Below are positions 17,934 through 25,886 of a DNA stretch of 64,000 bases, piece by piece. Every line of letters begins with the position of its first letter. Position 1 is the stretch's first letter. Both the position numbers and the translations under genes were made by a program. Source of the stretch: Roseibium album (GTDB lineage: Bacteria > Pseudomonadota > Alphaproteobacteria > Rhizobiales > Stappiaceae); the NCBI GenBank assembly GCA_001404055.1, contig CXTY01000007.1:230921-294920 (forward strand), read 5' to 3'. The notes under the pieces are model-generated. The model was not told the origin of the DNA, ran no database searches, and saw only the letters and a list, made by a program, of their open reading frames with translations.

Positions 17934-18946
17934 GCCTCGCCTCCTCCGAAATATCGACCACCGGACGGCAGTTGCCTGACAGGCTCAAGTCGCCAATACA
18001 AAGGTTTCTTGCCAGCTGGGAATTGCTGCTGCTAGGCGTTGCCATTGCCGTGTTCATATTGAACAGCTTTGCTTCGCCCTATTTCCTGGATCCCTGGAAC
18101 CTGTCCGACGCGACATTCAACTTCACGGAAAAAGCACTGATCGCCTTTGCCATGGCTATGCTGATCATTTCAGGAGAGATCGACCTTTCTGTCGCTTCCA
18201 TCATTGCGTTGGCCTCAACCGCCATGGGGTTTGCAGTTCAGATGGGAGCCGAAACACCAGTACTGATCCTGGTTGGTCTTGGTGTCGGCCTTGCTTGCGG
18301 AGCGTTCAATGGCTTTCTGGTGACTGGCTTTGGCCTCCCGTCAATCGTCGTCACGATCGGCACCATGAGCCTCTTCCGGGGCATTTCCTATATCGTACTC
18401 GGCGACAAGGCTTACACCGGTTATCCATCCGACTTTGCCTTCTTCGGTCAGGGCTACGTCTGGTGGGTGATTTCCTTCGAGTTTCTGCTGTTTGCCTTCA
18501 TGGCGGTCTTGTTTGCCGTTGTGCTTCATCGCACCAACTTCGGTCGCGCAGCCTATGTGATCGGCAACAATCCCGTCGGCGCCCTCTTTTCAGGCATTCG
18601 CGTGCCCCGCGTAAAATTCGCACTGTTCCTGCTTACCGGACTGATGTCCGGCGTAGCCGCCATTTGCCTGACGTCTCGTCTGGGTGCGACGCGTCCTTCC
18701 ATTGCTTTCGGTTGGGAGCTGGAAGTCGTCACGATGGTGGTGCTTGGCGGTGTCAATATTCTCGGCGGCTCCGGAAGCATTCCGGGCGTCGTCATCGCCG
18801 CCTTTGTCATGGGCATGGTCACCTTCGGTTTCGGACTATTGAACGTACCGGGAATTGTCATGTCGATCTTCATCGGTTTGTTGCTGATTTCCGTCATCGC
18901 CTTGCCTCGGATTGCGCACCGAATTCTCGCCAGAAGAAAGGTGTGA
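17930..18946 (+). CDS. rhaQ: Rhamnose ABC transporter permease
   Basis: Second CUT2 permease, presumably pairing with RhaP. It has 338 residues with about ten helices, and motifs [34 protein letters not shown] and [14 protein letters not shown]. It begins within the last codons of rhaP and ends 4 bases before rhaU. The two permeases are related but clearly diverged. Confidence 0.93.
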   Translation: MSLASSEISTTGRQLPDRLKSPIQRFLASWELLLLGVAIAVFILNSFASPYFLDPWNLSDATFNFTEKALIAFAMAMLIISGEIDLSVASIIALASTAMGFAVQMGAETPVLILVGLGVGLACGAFNGFLVTGFGLPSIVVTIGTMSLFRGISYIVLGDKAYTGYPSDFAFFGQGYVWWVISFEFLLFAFMAVLFAVVLHRTNFGRAAYVIGNNPVGALFSGIRVPRVKFALFLLTGLMSGVAAICLTSRLGATRPSIAFGWELEVVTMVVLGGVNILGGSGSIPGVVIAAFVMGMVTFGFGLLNVPGIVMSIFIGLLLISVIALPRIAHRILARRKV

Positions 18947-18950
18947 CCTG

Positions 18951-19265
18951 ATGGAAAAATTCGCCTTCAGGATGAAACTCAATCCGGGAATGGAAGCAGA
19001 ATACAAAAAGCGCCATGATGAGATCTGGCCTGAACTTGTCACCTTGCTGAAAGAGGCTGGCATCCGCGACTATTCAATTCACCTGGACCGGGAAACCAAC
19101 ATCCTGTTTGGCGTCCTGTGGCGCGAGGACGATCACACGATGGATAGTTTGCCGGAGCATCCGGTGGTAAAAAAATGGTGGGCACATATGGCCGATATCA
19201 TGGCAACCGAGCCTGACAACAAACCGGTCGTGTTACCGCTTGAAACCGTCTTTCATATGGACTGA
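18951..19265 (+). CDS. rhaU: L-rhamnose mutarotase
   Basis: Interconverts alpha and beta anomers of L-rhamnose. The 104-residue protein is the family's usual length, with [24 protein letters not shown] at the start and [11 protein letters not shown] near the end, the conserved His and Trp positions of RhaM/RhaU. The ATG at 18951 lies 4 bases after rhaQ and follows AAAGGTG. Confidence 0.93.
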   Translation: MEKFAFRMKLNPGMEAEYKKRHDEIWPELVTLLKEAGIRDYSIHLDRETNILFGVLWREDDHTMDSLPEHPVVKKWWAHMADIMATEPDNKPVVLPLETVFHMD

Positions 19266-19271
19266 CCGCCA

Positions 19272-20654
19272 ATGAAGAACGTGAAGCATGTCGGGGTAAT
19301 CGACATTGGCAAGACCAATGCAAAGGTTGCTGTGGTCGATATTGAGAGCGAACAGGAAATTGGTGTCCTTACCCGTCCCAACGATGTCCTACCCGGCCCG
19401 CCTTACCCGCATTTTGATATCGAAGGACACTGGAATTTCATCTGCCTGGCACTCAAACAACTGCACGAAGCCCATGGCATTGATGCATTGTCCGTCACGG
19501 CCCATGGTGCGTCCGGTGTCCTGCTGGACAAGGATGGTAATCTTGCTGCACCGGTAATCGACTACGAATTTACCGGACCTGATGATCTGGCGCCTGAGTA
19601 CAACGCGATCAGACCTTCCTTTGAAGAAACAGGCTCCCCTCATCTGGGCATGGGCCTCAACGTCGGCGCCCAACTTTTCTGGCAATTCAAATCCGATCCA
19701 GAGCTGTCAGACCGCACGGCGACTTTCCTGACCTACCCGCAATATTGGACCTATCGGCTCACCGGCATTCAGGCCAATGAAGTTTCATCGCTCGGATGCC
19801 ACACGGATCTCTGGTGTCCGCATGAGAACCATTTTTCTTCGCTTGTGGAGTGTTTGGGGCTGGCTGGAAAAATGGCACCGGTCAAACGCGCCGTTGACTG
19901 CATGGGCTCGATTTTGCCGGAAATTGCTGCAAAGACCGGTCTGCCGAAGGATACGCTGGTTTCCTGCGGCATCCACGATTCCAACGCATCGCTTTACCCA
20001 CATTTGTTGAAACGTCAGGCGCCTTTTTCGGTCGTCTCCACCGGCACCTGGGTCATCGTATTGTCTGTCGGTGGAGCAAAGGTGGTTCTTGATCCAACGC
20101 GTGACACCCTTGTCAATGTCAACGCGCTTGGCGACCTGGTTCCATCGGCACGTTTCATGGGTGGACGGGAATTCGAAATGGTCATGGACGGGTGCAGGAA
20201 ATCATGCACCGGAGCTGATGTGGCGCGCGTTCTTGAAAAAAACTTCATGCTTCTGCCTGCGGTCGATCCGCGCTCAGGGCCATTTCAGGGCCGGCAATGC
20301 CAATGGAATACTGACGAGTATTCACTGTCGGACGGAGAGCGGTTTGTTGCCATTTCCTTTTACCTGGCATTGATGACTGCGGAATGCCTTGAAATGACCG
20401 GTGCCATGGGCCCTGTCATCGTTGAGGGGCCTTTTGCGCGTAACATGCAGTACCTTGCGATGTTACACGCAGCGACCGGACGCGCGGTAAAAACATCAGA
20501 TGGTTCATCCACCGGGACCAGCATTGGGGCGGCACTGCTTTGTGCGGCGTCGAATAAACAAACCGAGACAAAGCAGCGTCAACACATTGAGGCAATTGAC
20601 ACCACCGCTCGCCACTCACGCTATGCCCGGAAGTGGAGAGAGCTTCTAGGTTGA
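19272..20654 (+). CDS. rhaK: Rhamnulokinase-type FGGY carbohydrate kinase
   Basis: Phosphorylates the ketose in rhamnose catabolism. The 460-residue protein has an FGGY N-domain (VGVIDIGKTNAKVAVVDIE as phosphate loop, ALSVTAHGASGVLLD) and a C-domain ATP site (CGIHDSNASLY, VVSTGTWVIVLS, VEGPFARNMQYL, DGSSTGTSIGAALL). It is the last gene of rhaRSTPQUK, 6 bases after rhaU. In R. leguminosarum this kinase is also needed for transporter activity; whether that holds here is not shown by the sequence. Confidence 0.92.
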   Translation: MKNVKHVGVIDIGKTNAKVAVVDIESEQEIGVLTRPNDVLPGPPYPHFDIEGHWNFICLALKQLHEAHGIDALSVTAHGASGVLLDKDGNLAAPVIDYEFTGPDDLAPEYNAIRPSFEETGSPHLGMGLNVGAQLFWQFKSDPELSDRTATFLTYPQYWTYRLTGIQANEVSSLGCHTDLWCPHENHFSSLVECLGLAGKMAPVKRAVDCMGSILPEIAAKTGLPKDTLVSCGIHDSNASLYPHLLKRQAPFSVVSTGTWVIVLSVGGAKVVLDPTRDTLVNVNALGDLVPSARFMGGREFEMVMDGCRKSCTGADVARVLEKNFMLLPAVDPRSGPFQGRQCQWNTDEYSLSDGERFVAISFYLALMTAECLEMTGAMGPVIVEGPFARNMQYLAMLHAATGRAVKTSDGSSTGTSIGAALLCAASNKQTETKQRQHIEAIDTTARHSRYARKWRELLG

Positions 20655-20674
20655 GGTTGGTGCCGACCTGACAG

Positions 20675-21052
20675 TCATGGGCCTTTAACTTTTGCGAGGC
20701 TTGCAGCCAGCTTTCTCAGGGTCACCCTGTTTCGGCTCGTGACTGTGGTGCGTTTCCAACCGTATTTTTCACAAACCTTGCTGAATTTCCCGGCTCCAGC
20801 CTTACACATGATTTCAATTTGCAACGCGCGGCGGTTGTCCTGGTTCTCAATCATGGCAAACCAGGTCACAGCCTCGTCAGCCCGGGAGATATGACCGGGT
20901 GAGAAGGTTCGGCGGCGTTTTGAGATCTTCCCGCTGCAATCTGGCCAGGCGGCCAGCACGGCGCGCGGCCCGTCTGTTTTGCCTGTCACGGAGATCACTT
21001 CGACAGCTTCGACCAAACGCACCAAAACCTCCTCAGGGCTAACTGGCTTCAT
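20675..21052 (-). CDS. DUF6362-like phage protein
   Basis: A 125-residue basic protein resembling DUF6362 proteins of alphaproteobacterial prophages: PRAVLAAWPD, then HISRADEAVTWFAMIENQDNRRALQIE, then a helix-turn-helix-like end (FSKVCEKYGWKRTTVTSRNRVTLRKLAASL). The ATG at 21052 is preferred to 21115 because MKPVSPEEVLVRLVEAVEVI is the natural start of the family. It probably binds DNA. It ends the leftward arm of the phage-like island, 20 bases from rhaK. Confidence 0.65.
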   Translation of the reverse strand: MKPVSPEEVLVRLVEAVEVISVTGKTDGPRAVLAAWPDCSGKISKRRRTFSPGHISRADEAVTWFAMIENQDNRRALQIEIMCKAGAGKFSKVCEKYGWKRTTVTSRNRVTLRKLAASLAKVKGP

Positions 21053-21322
21053 GAGGATACTCCTTGTAAAGGCTGAATTGTCCGGACTGAAAAAATGATC
21101 GATTACCTGCTGCAATCAAATCGTGCACACCAGCTGCAAGGACATGCGCGCGCGCAATCCCTTGCGGTGTCGAAGCCGAAATTGAAAAAATCTTCAAACT
21201 GGTTTGGATGAATGGGCTTAAGGCCGTCCGTCGCGCGCCGCTCAGGAGCAATGCATGGATTTTACACCAACACCCCAATTCATTTTGAGCGTCAGACCCT
21301 GCCGACAGGTCTTTGCATTGGG

Positions 21323-21496
21323 TTACGCCTCGACGGTGCTTGGCGCTTCGCGTTCTTTCAGGAAACCCTGTTCCCAGAATTCGTAGTAGTCGGCTTCTTT
21401 CGGATAAGGATTGTCTGTTTGGGTTTTGCCTTTTTGACAGGCTTTCACACCACGTTCGAACGCGTGCACCTGCGCCTTGGTTTGATAGTTTGTCAT
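21323..21496 (-). CDS. Small Rmf-like protein
   Basis: A 57-residue protein with the pattern AFERGVKACQKGK, then NPYP, then YYEFWEQGF, like ribosome-modulation-factor-type small proteins common in alphaproteobacterial phages and islands. The ATG follows GAGAGGGGGCGGGGAC. A longer overlapping frame on the same strand (21039-21662) reads as a cysteine-rich shadow and is not called. Function here is unknown; ribosome binding is only a family hint. Confidence 0.6.
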   Translation of the reverse strand: MTNYQTKAQVHAFERGVKACQKGKTQTDNPYPKEADYYEFWEQGFLKEREAPSTVEA

Positions 21497-21658
21497 GTCC
21501 CCGCCCCCTCTCGGTTCCAATCAAGTCATTAATTCTGCCCTTGGCATCCTGGTACTGAACCATGCAGTGCGCGCATTGCGCGCAAGAATGTGACGATTCT
21601 CTACAGCCCCTGATTGCCGCAGGCAGTGTAGTCAGGAAAATTTGTCTGACAATAGGAT

Positions 21659-22057
21659 TCATGCAGCTTTCCCCTGCAACTCGCCCGCAATCAACTGATC
21701 GAACGCATATGAGAGCAAGACTGCCATGGTGATGGTTGGTGCCGACGGATTAAGTTGCCGGGCTTTTTTCAGAATTTCCTCAAGATCTAATTGGTCGAAG
21801 ACACTCAAAAAATCCCGGCGCACCACCCATTCCGGCTTGTTCAGCACGAGCCAGGACACTGCTGTAATAACTGGTGCAGACCAGTTTCCGCGGTTTTTCT
21901 CCGTATTGATCAAACCAAGAACCAGACGCAGGTGTGAAGCGTCGTGTTTCTTCAAGAGCGTTGAGCAAGTTCGCCGCGCCTTGGATTGGTGTCGCCCCTC
22001 TGCCCGCTTCGTGTGCGCTACGAAATGAACACCGAACTCAGCAGCAATCCGGTCCAC
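21659..22057 (-). CDS. Hypothetical protein of the phage-like island
   Basis: A 132-residue protein I do not recognise. It is helical and basic, with GLINTEKNRGNWSAPVITAVSWLVLNKPEWVVRRDFLSVFDQLDLEEILKKARQLNP as its most structured part. The GTG at 22057 follows GGAGGACAA; an alternative GTG at 22075 would touch the upstream gene's stop by one base. It is coupled to the coiled-coil gene before it. A replication or regulatory role is possible but unsupported. Confidence 0.6.
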   Translation of the reverse strand: MDRIAAEFGVHFVAHTKRAEGRHQSKARRTCSTLLKKHDASHLRLVLGLINTEKNRGNWSAPVITAVSWLVLNKPEWVVRRDFLSVFDQLDLEEILKKARQLNPSAPTITMAVLLSYAFDQLIAGELQGKAA

Positions 22058-22074
22058 TTGTCCTCCTGATGCCA

Positions 22075-22458
22075 CTAGCTGCCCCCCTGTTCGCCTGTGA
22101 CGGTTTTGTTCCCAAGCTCCTTCGTTTGCAGAGCCGCAAAATCCGCTTCAGCTTTTTCACGGGCCGAGGCGGATATTTGTTTCCGTTTTGTTCTCGCATA
22201 TTCAACCGCAGCTGGCCTGGTTGGGTTGCGGCGACCTTGCAGGCCTGTGCCCTGAGGCTGTGACTGCTTGAGTTTCTGGACCTTTACCTGGAGACCCTGT
22301 CCCAATTTCACCAGTCGAAGCTCCAGCGTAAGAAGTCGATTACGAGCCTTTTCCAGCGCAAACTCGTCTTCAAGTCGAGATTCTGGACGCTCGGCCTTGC
22401 CACGATAATGCGCGACCCGCACCCGAGCCTCCTCAATCTCCGCTCTAAGTTCGTTCAT
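22075..22458 (-). CDS. Hypothetical coiled-coil protein
   Basis: A 127-residue, highly charged protein. Residues 1-60 form a likely coiled coil (ELRAEIEEARVRVAHYRG ... LEDEFALEKARNRLLTLELRLVKLGQ); the rest is a basic, low-complexity tail. No family recognised. It is the first gene of the leftward arm of the island, facing the repressor gene across 357 bases. Confidence 0.6.
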   Translation of the reverse strand: MNELRAEIEEARVRVAHYRGKAERPESRLEDEFALEKARNRLLTLELRLVKLGQGLQVKVQKLKQSQPQGTGLQGRRNPTRPAAVEYARTKRKQISASAREKAEADFAALQTKELGNKTVTGEQGGS

Positions 22459-22815
22459 GAAAATTCCTCACCTTGTCTTTATGAAATCTGAATTCTGGAA
22501 AATCACTGACGTGCCGACCGCATTGTCGATTGTGCACACACAACCCCACTTCCGGCTGATAGCCGGTGGCTTGACTGGCGCGCTGGCCGAATGACTGAGA
22601 AAAGCCGGCCGGACCTTCTAATGCGGCCCGACGCTGGCAATAGCGGAAGCATGATCAACTCGGAGGTAAATCTCTTCGGTTCAAAACCGCATTTGAAACC
22701 CTGAATGACCTGCGTTCAATTTTTGTACGCAAAATGCGTACGTATATCAAGGTGGATTTATACGCTATTTGCTGCTATTACGTACAAATGTGAACAGACC
22801 AAGGCGAACGACAAC
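22459..22815. other. Divergent control region of the phage-like island
   Basis: No gene is seen in these 357 bases. The right part carries a clear palindromic operator at 22725-22741 and weaker related half-sites near 22760 and 22785 (TACGC, TTACGTAC), then the repressor start. Confidence 0.6.
22725..22741. promoter_or_regulatory. Repressor operator, copy 1
   Basis: GTACGCAAAATGCGTAC: 6-bp arms around a 5-bp A/T core, 75 bases before the repressor start. The reverse complement of this 17-mer matches the second copy at 23604-23620 with two changes, so it is very likely the site bound by the S24-type repressor. Confidence 0.75.
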
Positions 22816-23541
22816 ATGACAGAGCACGAAATGTCGTTGCATGAGAAATTGCAGAACCTGAAGGATAGATCGAGCCTTTCGCTGCGCGCGATCGCGCGTG
22901 AAATGGGCTATTCGCAGGCTTCATCCATTCAGCGATATTTTTCTGTCGATTATACTGAACCTGTCTTGCCAGCAAACTTCATCAGCAAGCTTCTTGCAGT
23001 TCTGCCCGGCAAGGGCACACCGGCAATCACGCGCGAAGATGTCCTGGCGCTTGCAGATGGAACAGTTGCTGAAATTCAGCGAAAATCCCCAGCCAAGCCG
23101 ACAACAGGCGTGCCAATCGTGGGTGAGGTTGCTGCCGGACTTTGGATGGAGGCAACACTATTTGAGACGGAAAGATCCGAAGAATCAACAATTTCCTATG
23201 ATGTGAGGTTTCCTGCCCAGTCCCAGTATGTTGTTCGTGTGCGCGGGGAATCGCTCAACAAGATTGCAGCAAACGGCGACCTGCTTTTGTGCGTGGATTA
23301 CCTTGCAGCCGGGATCGAGCCAAAAGAAAACGACCTGGTGCTCGTTGAACGCTCGCGTGATAACGGCATGACAATCGAACGCACGGCGAAACGTGTGATC
23401 AGATTGAACGGCCAATCGGAATTAATGCCGGAATCCAATGACCCAAGATTTCAGGAGACAGTCGTTTATCGCGAAGGCGACTTCGACAATACCGAGGTCA
23501 CGATCAAAGCCAGGATCGTGATGGTCTTCAAGCCACTTTGA
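22816..23541 (+). CDS. XRE/LexA-like S24-family repressor
   Basis: A 241-residue phage-type repressor. The N-terminus has a short HTH (LSLRAIAREMGYSQASSIQRYFS, about 21-43). The C-terminal S24 domain has a possible cleavage site AG at 108-109 (EVAAGLWM), the catalytic serine S146 in VRGESLNK, where GES replaces the usual GDS, and a candidate lysine K192. It could act as an SOS-responsive lysogeny repressor if self-cleavage occurs. The ATG at 22816 follows AAGG at a long spacing; M6 at 22831 is an alternative. Operator copies precede it and the next gene. Confidence 0.82.
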   Translation: MTEHEMSLHEKLQNLKDRSSLSLRAIAREMGYSQASSIQRYFSVDYTEPVLPANFISKLLAVLPGKGTPAITREDVLALADGTVAEIQRKSPAKPTTGVPIVGEVAAGLWMEATLFETERSEESTISYDVRFPAQSQYVVRVRGESLNKIAANGDLLLCVDYLAAGIEPKENDLVLVERSRDNGMTIERTAKRVIRLNGQSELMPESNDPRFQETVVYREGDFDNTEVTIKARIVMVFKPL

Positions 23542-23596
23542 CAGGCGCGTAAACGGCTCTTTGAACGCTAGAAGCGTACATAACCACACACGCATC

Positions 23597-23625
23597 TTGA
23601 TTTGTACGTATTTTGCGTATATACT
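23597..23625 (+). promoter_or_regulatory. Promoter with repressor operator, copy 2
   Basis: TTGATT (23597-23602), a 17-base spacer and TATACT (23620-23625) form a good promoter for the gene at 23650. The operator GTACGTATTTTGCGTAT (23604-23620) fills the spacer, so bound repressor should block RNA polymerase directly. Confidence 0.75.
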
Positions 23626-23649
23626 GATTGCATTCAATTGGAGGTGTGC

Positions 23650-23979
23650 ATGTCGTTGAATCTTGATGTATCGCTGTTTTCCGTCATCTGTGAATTGGGC
23701 AATTGCCTCTATGTGCCGGAAACCGAATTAGAGGGTATGCAGCTTCATCAGATCATTGACGATATCAGCAAGGGTCAGATTGAAAACGTCAGGGCGGTAT
23801 TGGAATTCAACCCGGTAGAAGGCTGGTGCAATGATGTGACTGACGATGTTCTGGCTGCTGTCTGTGAACAGGAAAAAGCATGCAATGAATTGACAGGCGT
23901 TCAAGAAAACCTTTCCGACTACAACGCAGAGCGTATTGATGGACCTCGGGCGGGTGTCTCGGTTCAGGTCGCGGCCTAA
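23650..23979 (+). CDS. Small acidic protein under repressor control
   Basis: A 109-residue acidic protein of no recognised family. It reads NLDVSLFSVICELGNCLYVPETELEGMQLHQIIDDISKG at the N-terminus and is rich in Asp, Glu and Cys, with no membrane segment. The ATG at 23650 follows GGAGGTGTGC. Its promoter contains the second repressor operator, so it is likely an early gene switched on when the repressor falls. In some phages such genes encode antirepressors or host-takeover peptides; nothing here proves that. Confidence 0.65.
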   Translation: MSLNLDVSLFSVICELGNCLYVPETELEGMQLHQIIDDISKGQIENVRAVLEFNPVEGWCNDVTDDVLAAVCEQEKACNELTGVQENLSDYNAERIDGPRAGVSVQVAA

Positions 23980-24127
23980 CGCGATGGGCTGATCCTCTGC
24001 ATTTGCCCAGAAATCACAAACTTTCCTTGGGAATTTCAGTACCGCTGCTCCTGAGAAATCAGATTGCCGGTTTCGGCACCCTTAAAAACTCTATAAGCCA
24101 GTTTCCGTATTGCATTTGGAGCCGTTC

Positions 24128-24853
24128 ATGAAAATTCGAGTCGTTGACTTCGAAACAACCGGTTTACCGGAAGATGCCGTCAAGGCGATTTGCGAAGTCG
24201 GTTACACGGATGTTTTCCCAGTTGGCAATGCCCAACCCTCAATGTTTGAAGAGCCACAAGGCCAGCTTGCCGAGACGGTTAGTTTCCTGGTCAATCCTGG
24301 CCACCCAATCCCGCCCGTCACAAGAGCGATCCACCATATCTCGGATGCAGATGTTGCTGATGCCATGAAGCCCTCAGAGGCTATGAAGTTGCTGATGCAG
24401 GACATGAACGCTGGAGATATGTTTGCCGCCCACAACGCTGTCTTCGAACAGGTGTTTTTTGGCGGTGGCGACAATTCCTGGATCTGCACCTTCAAAAGCG
24501 CCCAGCATCTCTTCCCTGAAGCACCACGGCACGCCAACCAGGTGCTGCGTTACTGGCTCGATGTAGATAGCCAGCCCAATTTTGACCCTGCCCTGGCCAT
24601 GCCGCCACATCGTGCCGGACCGGACACGTATGTCACGGCGTTCATTCTACTGGAACTATTGAAAAAGGCCTCCCCTGAGGAGTTGGTACGCTTGACGACG
24701 GCACCTGTCCTTCTCGAGACGGTAACATTCGGCAAACACCGTGGAGCCAAATGGAAGGACTTGCCGCCCGGCTATCTCAGCTGGATCGTCAACATGTCTG
24801 ACCTGGGTGAAGACGAAAAACATACGGCGCAACATTATCTGTCGGCACAATAG
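24128..24853 (+). CDS. DEDDh-type 3'-5' exonuclease with DUF3820-like C-terminus
   Basis: A 241-residue nuclease. The N-terminal exonuclease domain (ExoX-like) shows Exo I VVDFETTG, Exo II AHNAVFEQ and Exo III HRAGPDTYVTA. In Exo II the usual Asp is Glu (FE rather than FD). The last 55 residues (VTFGKHRGAKWKDLPPGYLSWIVNM) match the DUF3820 pattern found in phage and DNA-metabolism proteins. The ATG at 24128 follows GGAG; the listed upstream start at 24110 lacks a site. It is probably a DNA-processing gene of the phage-like island. Confidence 0.82.
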   Translation: MKIRVVDFETTGLPEDAVKAICEVGYTDVFPVGNAQPSMFEEPQGQLAETVSFLVNPGHPIPPVTRAIHHISDADVADAMKPSEAMKLLMQDMNAGDMFAAHNAVFEQVFFGGGDNSWICTFKSAQHLFPEAPRHANQVLRYWLDVDSQPNFDPALAMPPHRAGPDTYVTAFILLELLKKASPEELVRLTTAPVLLETVTFGKHRGAKWKDLPPGYLSWIVNMSDLGEDEKHTAQHYLSAQ

Positions 24854-24904
24854 CCGCACCAAACAGAGCAGAGTTGCAAATCCACCAGGGTTTTGATGTG
24901 CAGG

Positions 24905-25807
24905 TTACCGTGTCCCGATTTGTTCCATGGAAATCTCACGATTGAAGTACTTTTCCGCGTTCCGAAAAGCAATTTTTTCGGCAACGTCCCGTGGCAATCG
25001 TGAGAGCCAGAGACGATTGGACGCCATGATCTCCGCATAGTCGTCCCATTGGCCATTTACCCAGGTGTCGCTCCCGATCATCAACCGATCCTGAAAATCG
25101 AATATGATGTTTTGCCATTCCTCATCAAGGTTTTCCCCCTGACCGAGAATGGCCCATTCGCGCAGTGATGTATCGGCCAGAAGCTTTGGAAATTCCTTCA
25201 TCAATGCATGAACTTCGCTCGCAGGCTCCCCAAGTCCGGCGTGTGCCCATATGATTTTCACATCCGGGTCGAGACTGTAGAGCCAACGGATGGGCTCAGG
25301 CCCGGAATGGACATGCAGATAAATACCTCTTTCCATGGCCATCTGGATCACTTTGCGAAACAGCGGTTCGTCTGAGGTATCCAGCCTGTGAATGTGAAAT
25401 TCGCCAATGCCTTCATGCGGATAGGCTTCAAGCCGTCCGGCAAGATAATCTTCCATCCCTTCCGCTTTGGCCCAGTTTGAAGACCCGGCGGCGCCGTGAT
25501 AGGGCCGAAGCTCGGGCACGATGCGGTTTGGGGCATATTCCCAAAGCATTATCGTACCCTCATCAGGCGTTGAAGATACCAGCGCCATGGCAACGCCGCT
25601 CTGGTCCATCAATTCAATGATGCTGCTGACAGGATACTCGTCCCAGGCAGGTTCCTTGTAGTGCACATGCGCATCGAACAGCGGCAGATCCTTGACAGCA
25701 TCCCCGATCGGCGTTTGATCACTATCGGAATGCGCAAAGCTTGCCATCAGCAAACTTGCCAGAAGGGCTCCTGCTAATAATGCGGTGTTTCCAAACGACA
25801 AAACCAT
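24905..25807 (-). CDS. Exported amidohydrolase-superfamily (amidohydrolase_2) protein
   Basis: A 300-residue metal-dependent hydrolase of the TIM-barrel amidohydrolase_2 group, with an N-terminal signal peptide (ALLAGALLASLLMASFAHS). Metal-site motifs are FDAHVHY near residue 46-52, YLHVHSGP, IWAHAGLG and LMIGSDTW. Periplasmic location is unusual for this superfamily, whose better known members are cytosolic decarboxylases or lactonases. It is divergent from the HisC-like gene with an 80-base gap. Substrate unknown. Confidence 0.8.
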   Translation of the reverse strand: MVLSFGNTALLAGALLASLLMASFAHSDSDQTPIGDAVKDLPLFDAHVHYKEPAWDEYPVSSIIELMDQSGVAMALVSSTPDEGTIMLWEYAPNRIVPELRPYHGAAGSSNWAKAEGMEDYLAGRLEAYPHEGIGEFHIHRLDTSDEPLFRKVIQMAMERGIYLHVHSGPEPIRWLYSLDPDVKIIWAHAGLGEPASEVHALMKEFPKLLADTSLREWAILGQGENLDEEWQNIIFDFQDRLMIGSDTWVNGQWDDYAEIMASNRLWLSRLPRDVAEKIAFRNAEKYFNREISMEQIGTR

Positions 25808-25886
25808 CACTCTTCGCCTTCAAAATTCCAACACAGCTTCACTGATGTGATACCACGCACAAAACCTCCGCAATAGGACAGAAAGC

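Noticed and set aside
21039..21662. 207-codon minus-strand frame across the Rmf-like gene
   Set aside because: Cysteine- and arginine-rich shadow with no domain, overlapping two better frames with good ribosome sites.
20655..24904. att-site pair flanking the phage-like island
   Set aside because: I looked for matching direct repeats at the edges and for a tRNA but saw none.
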